A stretch of 64,000 bases of DNA. Source: Luteimonas gilva. Lineage in GTDB: Bacteria > Pseudomonadota > Gammaproteobacteria > Xanthomonadales > Xanthomonadaceae. The notes beneath the pieces are model-generated. The model was not told the DNA's origin, made no database searches, and saw nothing but the letters and a program-made list of their open reading frames with translations. The number at the start of each line of letters is the position of its first letter. The stretch's first letter is position 1. The stretch is taken from contig NZ_SZUA01000001.1 of the NCBI RefSeq assembly GCF_005239095.1, positions 522,848-586,847 on the forward strand, given 5' to 3'. The translations under genes and the position numbers were made by a program. Of the stretch, positions 32,244 to 40,947 are shown in pieces.

Positions 32244-32340
32244 CTCCCGTTCGCGGGAGACCCTTGCTCCACCGCGCCTTCTGGCGGTCGGGGAGCTGTC
32301 CGGCCCGGGTCCAACCGGGTCACATCCACAAGGAATCGCA
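32244..32340 (+). promoter_or_regulatory. rpsF: Structured rpsF leader, possible S6:S18 autoregulatory element
   Basis: The leader holds several stems: CTCCCG/CGGGAG at its start, CTCC...GGAG enclosing ACCGC/GCGGT, and CCCGG/CCGGG further down. A ribosomal-protein leader bound by S6-S18 is known ahead of rpsF in many bacteria, and the middle stem with its CCG/CGG core resembles it. I could not check covariation. A ribosome site (AAGGAA) lies just before the ATG. Confidence 0.45.
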
Positions 32341-32766
32341 ATGCGTCATTACGAAATCGTATTCCTGGTCCATCCGGACCAGAGCGAGCAGGTTCCGGCC
32401 ATGGTCGAGCGCTACAAGGGCTTGATCGAGAACGCCGGCGGCAAAGTCCATCGTCTGGAAGATTGGGGCCGCCGCATGCTGGCCTATCCGATCCAAGACC
32501 TGGTCAAGGCCCATTACGTCCTGCTCAACATCGAAGTCGGTCAGGAAGGCCTGAACGAGCTGGTCGACGGCTTCCGCTTCAACGACGCGATCCTGCGTCA
32601 TTTGGTCATGAAGCGCGACGACGCCGTCACCGACATGTCCCTGATCATGAAGAACAAGGACGAGAAGGGCGACAAGCCGGAGCGCGGCGAACGCCGCCGC
32701 CGTGACGAAGAGGGTGGTGTGGGCACGGCCGACACCTCCGACGAATCCGCCGCCGAAGCCGCCTAA
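32341..32766 (+). CDS. rpsF: 30S ribosomal protein S6
   Basis: This 141-residue protein of the small subunit has the S6 core at residues 1-95: [20 protein letters not shown], then [20 protein letters not shown]. It is followed by a charged tail ([20 protein letters not shown] and an acidic, Ala-rich end) longer than in many S6 proteins (E. coli 131-135). It binds S18 in the platform of the 30S subunit. AAGGAA lies 8 nt upstream. rpsR follows after 11 nt. Confidence 0.97.
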   Translation: MRHYEIVFLVHPDQSEQVPAMVERYKGLIENAGGKVHRLEDWGRRMLAYPIQDLVKAHYVLLNIEVGQEGLNELVDGFRFNDAILRHLVMKRDDAVTDMSLIMKNKDEKGDKPERGERRRRDEEGGVGTADTSDESAAEAA

Positions 32767-32777
32767 GGAGCCATCCC

Positions 32778-33008
32778 ATGTCCAAGTTTTTCCGCCGCCG
32801 CAAGTTCTGCAAGTTCACCGCCGAGGGCGTCAAGGAGATCGACTACAAGGATCTCAACACCCTGCGCCAGAACCTGACCGAGACCGGCAAGATCGTCCCC
32901 AGCCGCATCACCGGCACCAAGTCGCGCTACCAGCGCCAGTTGGCCACCGCCGTGAAGCGCGCGCGTTTCCTGGCTTTGATTCCGTATACGGATAACCACA
33001 ACGCGTAA
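32778..33008 (+). CDS. rpsR: 30S ribosomal protein S18
   Basis: This is a 76-residue basic protein, full length for S18. It starts [20 protein letters not shown] and contains [21 protein letters not shown] Cys is kept in the FCKF segment. It partners S6. The ribosome site AAGGAG sits 6 nt upstream of the ATG. A dispersed repeat begins 3 nt after its stop, separating it from rplI. Confidence 0.97.
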   Translation: MSKFFRRRKFCKFTAEGVKEIDYKDLNTLRQNLTETGKIVPSRITGTKSRYQRQLATAVKRARFLALIPYTDNHNA

Positions 33009-33010
33009 GC

Positions 33011-33082
33011 CAGGAACTAGCGATTAGAAACTAGGAACTAGTGGGCTCTCTCTAGTTTCTGGTTCCTTTCTACTAGTTCCTG
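33011..33082. repeat. Inverted repeat, family 4 (CAGGAACTAG / CTAGTTCCTG)
   Basis: CAGGAACTAG at the left end is exactly inverted as CTAGTTCCTG at the right end. Inner TAGAAACTAG and CTAGTTTCTG pair as well, and the centre is GTGGGCTCTCT. The AT-rich, CTAG-bearing composition differs from everything around it. It is the only copy in the window and lies inside the ribosomal-protein operon. Confidence 0.85.
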
Positions 33083-33154
33083 TCGCTCTACTTACCGTCC
33101 TTCGGACAGCAACCAGTTGCGGCGCACCGCGTCGCTAACGAACGGAGCAACACA

Positions 33155-33610
33155 ATGGATCTGATTCTTCTGCAGAAAGTGGTCAACCTCGGCAACCTGG
33201 GCGACAAGGTCAAGGTGAAGCCGGGCTACGGCCGCAACTTCCTGGTGCCGCAAGGCAAGGCCGTGCCGGCCACCGAGGCCAATCTGGCCCAGTTCGAAGC
33301 CAAGCGCGCCGAGTACGAGGCCAAGGCCCAGGCCATCCACGACGAGGCCGAAGGCCGCCGCGCCAAGCTGGAAGGCGCCAGCGTCACGCTGTACGCCAAC
33401 GCTTCGACCGAAGGCAAGCTGTACGGCTCGGTCGGCCCGCGCGACATCGCCGAGGCGTTGACCAAGGCTACCGGCGTCAACGTCGAGAAGTCGGAAGTGA
33501 TCATGGGCGAAGGCCCGCTGCGCCACATCGGCGAGTTCGAAATCCTCATCCACCTGCATGCCGACGTCGAAACGCCGGTCAAGGTGATCGTGGAAGCCGA
33601 AGCCGCCTGA
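33155..33610 (+). CDS. rplI: 50S ribosomal protein L9
   Basis: This 151-residue protein has the L9 layout. The N-terminal rRNA-binding domain is [20 protein letters not shown] followed by [13 protein letters not shown] long connecting helix (about 41-75) follows, and then a C-terminal domain with [14 protein letters not shown]. The ribosome site is ACGGAG ahead of the ATG. An intrinsic terminator closes the operon 24 nt after the stop. Confidence 0.97.
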   Translation: MDLILLQKVVNLGNLGDKVKVKPGYGRNFLVPQGKAVPATEANLAQFEAKRAEYEAKAQAIHDEAEGRRAKLEGASVTLYANASTEGKLYGSVGPRDIAEALTKATGVNVEKSEVIMGEGPLRHIGEFEILIHLHADVETPVKVIVEAEAA

Positions 33611-33633
33611 CGCGACGCAACATCGATGCACCG

Positions 33634-33664
33634 GACGGGCGCCGAAAGGCGCCCGTCTTGTTTT
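33634..33664 (+). terminator. Intrinsic terminator after rplI
   Basis: GACGGGCGCC, loop GAAA, GGCGCCCGTC forms a perfect 10-bp stem with a tetraloop. It is followed by TTGTTTT. Confidence 0.88.
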
Positions 33665-33669
33665 GGAGC

Positions 33670-33779
33670 AAGAGTTTTTGGACACGGATCAAATCCGATA
33701 GTCGCGGATAAGGGCAAAACCAATAAGTAAGAGTTCTTTATCCGCCTTCATCCGAATTGATCCGTGTCAAAAAGCTCTT
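33670..33779. repeat. Inverted repeat, family 3 (full-length copy)
   Basis: AAGAGTTTTTGGACACGGAT at the left is inverted as ATCCGTGTCAAAAAGCTCTT at the right with a few mismatches. An inner GCGGATA/TATCCGC pair makes a second stem. It occupies most of the 260-nt gap between rplI and dnaB and lies upstream of the dnaB promoter region. Confidence 0.85.
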
Positions 33780-33870
33780 ATCGGATGCCCGGCGGGTTGT
33801 CGCAGCCTTTGAGATTCCCACCGGTTATCCACATGGTTATCTGCAGCGCTTCCGGACAGGAGCGATTACG

Positions 33871-35340
33871 ATGGCCGACCCGATCTCTCTCTCCGTCAGC
33901 CGCTCGCGAGCCCAGGATCCCGACCACCCGATGTCCGCACGCCCCGGTTTCCGCAACGACCTCCGCAACGACCGTGGCGACAGCCGCATCGAGCAGCTCC
34001 GCGTACCGCCGCAATCGATCGAAGCCGAGCAGGCGGTGCTGGGCGGGCTGATGCTGGCGCCCGATGCCTTCGACCGCATCGCCGACCTGCTCACCGACAA
34101 TGACTTCTACCGTCGCGACCATCAGCTGATTTACCGCGCCATCCGCGAGCTGGCCGAGCGCAGCCGTCCCTACGACGCGGTCACCCTAGGCGAATGGTTC
34201 GAATCGCAGGGCCTGGCCGAACAAGTCGCCGGCGGCGCCTATCTGGTCGAACTGGCCAGCACCACGCCTTCGGCCGCCAACATCACCGCCTACGCCGAAA
34301 TCGTCCGCGACAAGGCGGTGCTGCGCCAGCTGATCGACGTGGGCACCAATATCGTCAACGACGGCTTCCAGCCCGAAGGCCGCGAGAGCAGCGAACTGCT
34401 GGCCAAGGCCGAACAGGAAGTGTTCGCCATCGCCGAAGCCGGCGCCCGCGGCCGCAGCGACTTCACCAGCGTGCACAAGGCGCTGTCGGAAGCTTTCGAT
34501 GTGCTGCAGACGCGCTACGCCAGCGGCGGCAGCGTCACCGGCCTGCCGACCGGCTATACCGAATTCGACGACATGACCGCGGGCTTGCAGCCCACCGACC
34601 TGGTGATCCTGGCCGCGCGCCCGTCGATGGGCAAGACGACGCTCGCCTTGAACATGGCCGAGTACGCGGCCATGCGCACCAAGAAGACGGTGGCCGTGTT
34701 CTCGATGGAAATGTCGGCCAGCCAGTTGGCGTTGCGTCTGATCTCTTCCGTCGGCCGCGTGAATGCGACCCGCCTGCGTACCGGCCAACTGGAAGACGAG
34801 GACTGGAGCCGCGTCACCAGCGCGATCCGCATGCTGCGCGAAGTGAAAGTGTTCATCGACGACACCCCGGCGCTGTCGCCCGAAGTGCTGCGCAGCAAGG
34901 CGCGGCGCTTGAAGCGCGAACACGACTTGGGCCTGATCGTGATCGACTACCTGCAGCTGATGGCGGTGCCCGGCAACCAGGAAAACCGCGCCACCGAAAT
35001 CTCCGAGATCTCGCGCTCGCTGAAGGCTTTGGCGAAAGAACTGAACGTGCCGGTGATCGCGCTGTCCCAGCTCAACCGCTCGCTGGAAACGCGCACCGAC
35101 AAGCGCCCGGTGATGGCCGACTTGCGCGAATCCGGCGCGATCGAGCAGGACGCCGACCTCATCGTCTTCATCTACCGCGACGACTACTACAATAAGGAAA
35201 ATTCGCCGGACAAGGGCCTGGCCGAGATCATCATCGGCAAGCAGCGTAACGGCCCGACCGGTTCGATCAAGCTGAAGTTCTTCGGCGAATACACCCGATT
35301 CGACAACTTGGCCCACGATTCGGTGGGCAGCTTCGAATAG
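33871..35340 (+). CDS. dnaB: Replicative DNA helicase
   Basis: This 489-residue hexameric helicase unwinds DNA at the replication fork. The N-terminal domain has RVPPQSIEAEQAVLGGLMLA, and the RecA-like domain shows Walker A ARPSMGKTTLAL (about 252-263). LIVIDYLQLM is Walker B, and ALSQLNRSLETR is the family motif. I place the start at ATG 33871, where AGGAG lies 8 nt upstream; the open frame extends 38 codons further into the spacer without homology. An unstructured N-terminal tail of about 40 residues precedes the usual start of homology. No intein is present. Confidence 0.97.
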   Translation: MADPISLSVSRSRAQDPDHPMSARPGFRNDLRNDRGDSRIEQLRVPPQSIEAEQAVLGGLMLAPDAFDRIADLLTDNDFYRRDHQLIYRAIRELAERSRPYDAVTLGEWFESQGLAEQVAGGAYLVELASTTPSAANITAYAEIVRDKAVLRQLIDVGTNIVNDGFQPEGRESSELLAKAEQEVFAIAEAGARGRSDFTSVHKALSEAFDVLQTRYASGGSVTGLPTGYTEFDDMTAGLQPTDLVILAARPSMGKTTLALNMAEYAAMRTKKTVAVFSMEMSASQLALRLISSVGRVNATRLRTGQLEDEDWSRVTSAIRMLREVKVFIDDTPALSPEVLRSKARRLKREHDLGLIVIDYLQLMAVPGNQENRATEISEISRSLKALAKELNVPVIALSQLNRSLETRTDKRPVMADLRESGAIEQDADLIVFIYRDDYYNKENSPDKGLAEIIIGKQRNGPTGSIKLKFFGEYTRFDNLAHDSVGSFE

Positions 35341-35343
35341 GCG

Positions 35344-36905
35344 TCATCCATCCGCGTTTTCTTCGTCGGTACGAATGAAGGCGTCGTCCTCCCAGCGCAA
35401 GGAATCGGCGTCGTCGGCGTAGCGGAAGGCTTCCGGCGCATCGAGCGGCGACCGGCTGGCGCCGAACAAACCGGGGCTCGCAGGCGTCAACGTCAGGCGC
35501 ATCGCGCCTAGCTTGGCTTCGAGGCCGCCGGCGCCGCGCACGACATCGAGTCTGCCCAGGCGCTCGCTGCGGAAACTCCCGATGTAACGTTCCGTCTCCG
35601 CGTGGGAGGGCGCCCAACGCCAGCCGCTCCATGCCGCGTCCTCCCGGGCCTTGCGCACAGCGTCTTGGCGCGAGGCGACCGTTCGCGCCAAGCGGGCGGG
35701 GTAATCGGCCGCGGCTTTGCGCAGGCGCTCGGTTTCGCCGCTCTGGCCGGTGGACAGGCCGATGAAGGCCTTCATCAATTCCAACTGCAAGCCCTCCATC
35801 GCGCTGTCGCTGTTGGTCACAAGCGAGAGACCGGCATTGGCACCAGCACCGTCACCGACACTACGCCCGGATAGCTGCCCGGATGCATCAACGCCGTCTG
35901 GCCTTTGTATGTGCACGAATACCAACCGAGGCTGTAGCCGTCGCAGACCAACTCGCCGTCGGACAAGTTCGCTTTGGCCAGCGGACGCTGCGCGCGCTCG
36001 AAGCTGCGGGTCGAGGGCATGCCCGTCGGCGAGCGTCGGCTGAGGTTCGCCCGCATCCATGTCGCCATATCCCGCGAGGACGCCGACAAGCCGCCTGCGG
36101 CATGCATCAGCGCGTCCGGTTTGGGCGGATAGGCCAGCCATGCCTGGCCGTCCCAGCGGTGATTCCAAGTCTGCCGCCGCGCGGGTATCCGCGAAGTGCG
36201 GCTGTAGACGCGATCCAGCTTCAGCGGCCGCAGGATTTCCGTTTGCAGCCATTCCTGCCAAGTCCGGCCGGTGCGCGTTTCCAGTGCTGCGCCATAGATC
36301 AAATCGCCGATGTTGGCGTAGCGGAAGCCTGCGCTGCGCGCTTGGGTATAGCGCGACAGCATCGCCGGATAGTCGCTCGCCGGCACGGAACGCACGTATG
36401 CGGTCAGGAAGTTGAGCGTGTCCGTCTTCAGGTTTTCCTGATGCGACAGCAGGTCCGCCATGGTGATTTTGGCCGGGTCCCCCGGGGCGGGTAGTTCGAG
36501 TCCGGGCCAGATCTGCGCCAGGGTGGTGTCGAGCGGCAGCACGCGCTTTTCGTCGAGGTCGGCCGCCAGCAGCGCCATGAACGATTTGGTTTGCGAGGCG
36601 ATGTAGAACTGCGAATCGGCGTCGACCATTCCCGACCGGCCGACGCGCGCCGTCCCGCGGACGTGCATCAGCGGCGTGGCGTCGCCGTGCACGATCACCG
36701 CCGAAACCGCGGGAAAGGCGCCGGGGATCGTTTGTATCTTGTCGAGCGTCGCGCGGATTTCTTCGGTGGCCGTCTCGATCCTTTGCTCGGGGGGCGCATC
36801 GAGCTGAGCCGCGATGGCGGCGGGCGCAAAGACAGCCGTTAGCGCGAATCCGCATAAATAGCGCAGGGATGGCTTCGCAAGCCTACGAGGAATTCCGGAG
36901 TGCAT
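35344..36905 (-). pseudogene. Serine beta-lactamase-family hydrolase, frameshifted
   Basis: The gene encodes a class C beta-lactamase/esterase-like protein. The first frame (36905 to 35817) has a signal-like N-terminus, SQTK (active Ser and Lys) in QFYIASQTKSFMALLAAD, Tyr-Ala-Asn in FRYANIGDLIYG, and HAAGGLSAS as the third motif. It stops early after VSVTVLVP. The matching continuation (NAGLSLVTNSDSAMEGLQLE and about 155 more residues to 35344) is in another frame. The shift falls at about 35838-35842 and is explained by loss of one base. All three catalytic motifs precede the break, but the C-terminal part would be lost. A sequencing error cannot be excluded. Confidence 0.82.
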
Positions 36906-37014
36906 GTCTTCTCCATCCGCCGATGAGCCTCCGCGGCGGGTGCGAAGGCAGTGGAAGGAGCAGTGGATACGGCGAGAACGGCAGCGGTTGCGTTGCGGCG
37001 CTATGAGGATCGCC

Positions 37015-37782
37015 TCATTTCTCCGGACGCGTGGAAACCAACCGCAGGAAGGCTTCGTGCTGGTAACGGCTCATCCGCAGTTGCTGTCCGGTATCCATCG
37101 TGACCACGTGGTAGCCGTTGAACCAGGGATGGATCGATTTCACCCGGCGCGTGTTGATGATCGCCGAACGGTGGATCCGCGCGAAACGGCGCGGGTCGAG
37201 GCGCGAAGCCAGCGCGGCCATGGTTTCGCGCAGCTCGTGGGTGCCGTTCGCGAGATGGATCAGCACGTTGTTGCGGCTGGCCTTGATCCAGACGATGTCG
37301 TCGACGTCGACGAAGCTCACCTGCTCGTCGGAGCGCACCGGAATGCGGTCCAGGTAGTCTTCGCGCCGACGCAGGGCTTCCAGCGCCTGCAGTATCCGGT
37401 CCGAGGCGTAGCCGGAGGCCGACAAGCGCGCTTTGGCGCGCTGCAGCGTGGTCGCGAAACGCTCGCGGCTGAAGGGCTTGACCAGGTAGTCCACCGCGTT
37501 GGCCTCGAAGGCCTTGATCGCGTACTGCTCGTAGGCGGTGACGAACACGGTCGCGGGCATGGCCTCGGCGCCGATGGCGGCGACCGCGTCGATGCCGGTC
37601 ATAGCCGGCATCTGTATGTCCAAGAAGATCAGGTCGGGACGGCGCGTGCGGATTTCCGCGACGGCCGAAACGCCGTCGCCGCATTCCTTGATCGCGGCGA
37701 TGTCCGGATCTTCTTGCAGCAGCCGGACGATCGCGCGACGCGCGATCGGTTCGTCGTCGACGACCAGGACCGACAACTTCAT
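37015..37782 (-). CDS. LytTR-family response regulator
   Basis: This is a 255-residue regulator. The receiver domain (1-120) has VLVVDDEP and phospho-acceptor Asp55 in LIFLDIQMP, with Lys in LVKPFSRERF. The LytTR DNA-binding domain (about 150-250) contains FVDVDDIVWIKASRNNVLIH and RFARIHRSAIIN. It resembles AlgR/LytR-type regulators. The start overlaps the kinase stop by 4 nt (ATGA), so the pair is translationally coupled. The target genes are not evident; the frameshifted hydrolase lies just downstream. Confidence 0.92.
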   Translation of the reverse strand: MKLSVLVVDDEPIARRAIVRLLQEDPDIAAIKECGDGVSAVAEIRTRRPDLIFLDIQMPAMTGIDAVAAIGAEAMPATVFVTAYEQYAIKAFEANAVDYLVKPFSRERFATTLQRAKARLSASGYASDRILQALEALRRREDYLDRIPVRSDEQVSFVDVDDIVWIKASRNNVLIHLANGTHELRETMAALASRLDPRRFARIHRSAIINTRRVKSIHPWFNGYHVVTMDTGQQLRMSRYQHEAFLRLVSTRPEK

Positions 37783-38888
37783 GCGGGCGCGTGCTCCGGC
37801 AGGTCTTCGGTTTCTTCCAGTTCGCGGAAGGGCAGGCGGATGCGGCAGGCGACGCCTTGCGGCCAGATCATGTCCAGGCGGATCTCCGCGGCCCCGCCGT
37901 AAAGTTCCTTCAAGCGCAGCCGCGTATTCGACAAGCCGATGCCGTGACCGGCAGAGTCGCCGTTGTTCTCGAGCGTACTGTTTTTGTTGCGCACGTCGAT
38001 GAGCAGCGCATCGCCTTCGCGCCGGCTCTCGATCTCGATGCAATCCTCGCCCACGCGTCGGCCGATGCCGTGGCGGATCGCGTTCTCGACGAGCGGCTGC
38101 AACATCAAGCTGGGCACTGCGCAGTCCAGCGTGTCCGGCGCGACGTAGATCCGCGTGCTCAGGCGGTCGCCGAAACGCTTGCGCTGGATGCCCAGATACA
38201 GGTCGAGCAGGACCAGTTCCTGGCGCAGGGCGATCTCCTGGCCATCGTATTCCTCCAAGAACGCGCGCAGCAGATCGCTCAGGCGCAACAGCATGTCTTC
38301 GGCCGAGCGCTTGTCTTCGTCGAGCAGGGTGATGATGGCGTGCAGGGTGTTGAACAAGAAATGCGGCTGCAATTGCGTTTTCAACGCCTGCAGGCGGGAT
38401 TGCGCCAGCTCCGAGGCGAGCCGGGTCGCTTCGATCTCGCGCTGCGCTTTTTCCTTTTGCGTGCGCAACAAGAGTTGGATCGCGAGCAAGGCCCAATAGG
38501 TGAACAGCCCGATCATGCCGTGCTGGCCCAAGAACTGCAGATACTGCTCGCCGAAGGAACTGGGTTCGAACGGCGTGGATACCGCGGCGCCGATGGTCAG
38601 CGCGAGCTGGGTGACGCCGATGCTGAGCAAGATATGGATGCCGGAACTGCGCAGCCAGTGCGGCGGGCGGATCGGATGGCGCGCGCCGAGCCGGAACACC
38701 AAGGGCGCGAGCGATGCCCAAGTGCCCCATTGGATGATCGACCAGCGCACGTAGTCGAAGAAACCCCAAACTTGGCCGATCAAGGCATCGCGGCCGGCGC
38801 CCTGCATGCCGAATACGACTCCCACCACCGACCACAGCGCGAGATAGCGGCCCAAGCCGATTTCGTATTCGTCGAGGCGGACTTTCAT
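37779..38888 (-). CDS. LytS-type sensor histidine kinase
   Basis: This 369-residue membrane kinase has four or so hydrophobic segments in residues 20-140, the last being GMIGLFTYWALLAIQLLL. A His-kinase domain of the YehU/LytS class follows, with QLQPHFLFNTLHAIITLLDE containing the phosphorylated His. LMLQPLVENAIRHGIG is the N box and AGHGIGLSNTRLRLKELYGG the G box. No extracellular sensor domain is recognisable, so the signal is probably sensed within the membrane. It pairs with the LytTR regulator encoded next to it. Confidence 0.92.
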   Translation of the reverse strand: MKVRLDEYEIGLGRYLALWSVVGVVFGMQGAGRDALIGQVWGFFDYVRWSIIQWGTWASLAPLVFRLGARHPIRPPHWLRSSGIHILLSIGVTQLALTIGAAVSTPFEPSSFGEQYLQFLGQHGMIGLFTYWALLAIQLLLRTQKEKAQREIEATRLASELAQSRLQALKTQLQPHFLFNTLHAIITLLDEDKRSAEDMLLRLSDLLRAFLEEYDGQEIALRQELVLLDLYLGIQRKRFGDRLSTRIYVAPDTLDCAVPSLMLQPLVENAIRHGIGRRVGEDCIEIESRREGDALLIDVRNKNSTLENNGDSAGHGIGLSNTRLRLKELYGGAAEIRLDMIWPQGVACRIRLPFRELEETEDLPEHAPA

Positions 38889-39073
38889 CGGACCGATGGC
38901 GGCGGGTTCGCTGGCATGTAAGCACGGCCGCGGCCCGCTGAAAAGGCCGAAAAGGCGCAGCTACGATTCGCCGTCGGCTGCCTACGATTCGTCCCGGATC
39001 GATGGCAAGCGGCGCGCGTGCGAAGCCCAATGCGGCAACGGCCGCTGGTGCGGCCGGTTCCGGGAGCATCGCC

Positions 39074-39442
39074 ATGCGCTTATCCGTTTATGCGCTTTTC
39101 GTCTTCACATCGTGCCTCGCTGCGAGCGCGGAGGCCGCTGAAGCCCATCGTTATTTGCAACTGGTCAACCGCGCCAACGACAGCGTGACTTCGGTGCAGG
39201 TTTCGGCGCGGGGCGACGAGGCGTTCGAAAGCTTGCCCATCGTTACGCCGCTGCGGGGCGGGGGCGATTCGACCACGGTACGCATCGCCGGCGACGGTTG
39301 CGCCTACGACTTCCGTTTCGTATTCCGCGACGGCCGGACCCTTGCTTACCGCGACGTCGACGTCTGCCGCGCGGATGTCCTGCGCATCCGCCGTCCGCCG
39401 CACGCAGCGGATGCGCGCATGGCCGCTTCCCAGGGCGACTGA
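39074..39442 (+). CDS. Secreted small protein of unknown function
   Basis: This 122-residue precursor has a clear signal peptide (LSVYALFVFTSCLAASAEA, cleavage likely after AEA). The mature domain is beta-rich with two cysteines, in GDGCAYDFRFVFRDGR and VDVCRADVLRI, which could form a disulfide in the periplasm. It starts YLQLVNRANDSVTSVQV, a pattern seen in small periplasmic proteins of unknown role. GGGAG precedes the ATG by 7 nt. I recognise no named family. Confidence 0.75.
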   Translation: MRLSVYALFVFTSCLAASAEAAEAHRYLQLVNRANDSVTSVQVSARGDEAFESLPIVTPLRGGGDSTTVRIAGDGCAYDFRFVFRDGRTLAYRDVDVCRADVLRIRRPPHAADARMAASQGD

Positions 39443-39542
39443 GCGTCGCCGTTGCCTGCCGTACGGCGTCTCCCGAGGCGCCGTTGCGGCAGGCCTTTTT
39501 GGCCTTCATCCTTTTTCGAGGCCCGCATGCGATCCTTGCGGC

Positions 39543-39755
39543 ATGCACCGCGAGCCTGTGAAGTCGCAAGTCTTGCGCAGCGTGGGCTACGACCCCGACA
39601 GCCGCACGCTCGAAATCGAGTTCGCCGGCGGCGCCGTATACCGCTATTTCGACGTGCCGGAAGACCTCTACCTGGATCTCATGACTGCGTCTTCGCACGG
39701 CGAATTCTTCGGCCGGCGCATCCGCGATGCCGGGTTCGATTACGAGCAGGTCTAG
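39543..39755 (+). CDS. KTSC domain protein
   Basis: This 70-residue protein is almost entirely a KTSC domain: VLRSVGYDPDSRTLEIEFAG, then VYRYFDVPEDLYLDLMTASS and the terminal GEFFGRRIRD. The domain occurs alone in small proteins and fused to lysyl-tRNA synthetase-like or RNA-linked proteins. Its function is unknown. The open frame extends upstream, but homology begins at this ATG. It is immediately upstream of alr. Confidence 0.85.
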   Translation: MHREPVKSQVLRSVGYDPDSRTLEIEFAGGAVYRYFDVPEDLYLDLMTASSHGEFFGRRIRDAGFDYEQV

Positions 39756-39781
39756 CGCGCCGAAGCGCGCCGGCTTTTCAT

Positions 39782-39787
39782 TACAAT
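39782..39787 (+). promoter_or_regulatory. alr: Candidate -10 box for a leaderless alr transcript
   Basis: TACAAT ends 6 nt before ATG 39794. No Shine-Dalgarno sequence or convincing -35 box is visible. Confidence 0.35.
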
Positions 39788-39793
39788 GCGCGG

Positions 39794-40882
39794 ATGGCCC
39801 GACCGACTTCCGCCACCATCCACATCGACGCCCTGCGCCACAACCTGGGCCAGGTCCGCAAGCTCGCTTCCGGCAGCCGGGTCATGGCCGTGGTCAAGGC
39901 CGACGGCTACGGCCACGGCTTGGAGCGGGTCGCGCGGGCTTTGAGCGGAGCGGACGCATTCGGCGTCGCCGCGCTTTCCGATGCCGAGCGCCTGCGCGCG
40001 GCCGGGTTGTCGCAGCCGATCGTGCTGCTGTCCGGTTTCGACGCCGCGGACGACCTGCCCAAATTGCGCGAGCTGAGCGTCGAAACCGTGGTCCATCACC
40101 CGGCCCAGCTTGAAATGTTGGAGCAATCGGACGGCGAACCGATCCGCTGCTGGCTAAAAGTCGATACGGGCATGCATCGCCTGGGCTTCGCGCCCGAGGC
40201 CGTGCGCGAGGCGTATTCGCGCCTGTCGAAAGCCAAGTCGGTCGCCGACGGGATCGTGCTGATGAGCCATTTCGCCAGCTCGGACGAATTCGCCGGCAGC
40301 GCATCCGACGGCCGCCAGACGCGCGAGCAATTGCGCCAGTTCGGCGAAGCCACGGCCGATCTGCCGGGCGCGCGTTCGCTGGCCAATTCCGCGGCCGTGC
40401 TCGGCTGGCCCGATGCGCACGGCGATTGGGTTCGTCCAGGCGGGGCGCTTTATGGGATTTCGGTAGTCGACGGCAAGACGGGCGCGGATTTCGGCTTGAA
40501 GCCGGCGATGACGCTGTCGACCCGGTTGCTCGCCGTCAACCGCATCCGCAAAGGCGAAAAGGTCGGTTACTCGGCGACTTGGGAATGCCCGGAAGACATG
40601 CCGATCGGCGTGGCCGCGATCGGTTACGGCGACGGCTATCCGCGCCACGTGCCCACCGGTACGCCGGTGCTGGTCAACGGGAAGCGGGCGCCGATCGTCG
40701 GACGCGTGTCGATGGACCTGATGTCGATCGACTTGCGCGCGCAGCCCGACGCCAAGCCGGGCGACCCGGTGGTGCTGTGGGGCGAGAGCTTGCCGGTCGA
40801 AGGCATCGGCGCCGCCGCCGGCACGATCGGCTACGAGCTGACGTGCTCGATCACGCGCCGCGTGCGCTTCGTCGAAGACTGA
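39794..40882 (+). CDS. alr: Alanine racemase
   Basis: This 362-residue PLP enzyme makes D-alanine for peptidoglycan. The PLP lysine lies in VMAVVKADGYGHGLERVARA, the catalytic-Tyr region is KVGYSATWECPEDMPIGVAA, and the fold-defining RVSMDLMSID follows. The length is standard (about 360). In many relatives alr lies directly after dnaB; here about 4.4 kb separate the two. Confidence 0.96.
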   Translation: MARPTSATIHIDALRHNLGQVRKLASGSRVMAVVKADGYGHGLERVARALSGADAFGVAALSDAERLRAAGLSQPIVLLSGFDAADDLPKLRELSVETVVHHPAQLEMLEQSDGEPIRCWLKVDTGMHRLGFAPEAVREAYSRLSKAKSVADGIVLMSHFASSDEFAGSASDGRQTREQLRQFGEATADLPGARSLANSAAVLGWPDAHGDWVRPGGALYGISVVDGKTGADFGLKPAMTLSTRLLAVNRIRKGEKVGYSATWECPEDMPIGVAAIGYGDGYPRHVPTGTPVLVNGKRAPIVGRVSMDLMSIDLRAQPDAKPGDPVVLWGESLPVEGIGAAAGTIGYELTCSITRRVRFVED

Positions 40883-40947
40883 CGGGGTTTCCAGGCATCT
40901 TGGAGCCGCACACGCGCCGTTCAAGCGGATTGTGGCTACGATGATCC

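Noticed and set aside
33757-33870. Longer DnaB starting 38 codons upstream
   Set aside because: The extension lies partly in the family 3 repeat, has no homology, and lacks a ribosome site, while ATG 33871 has AGGAG at good spacing.
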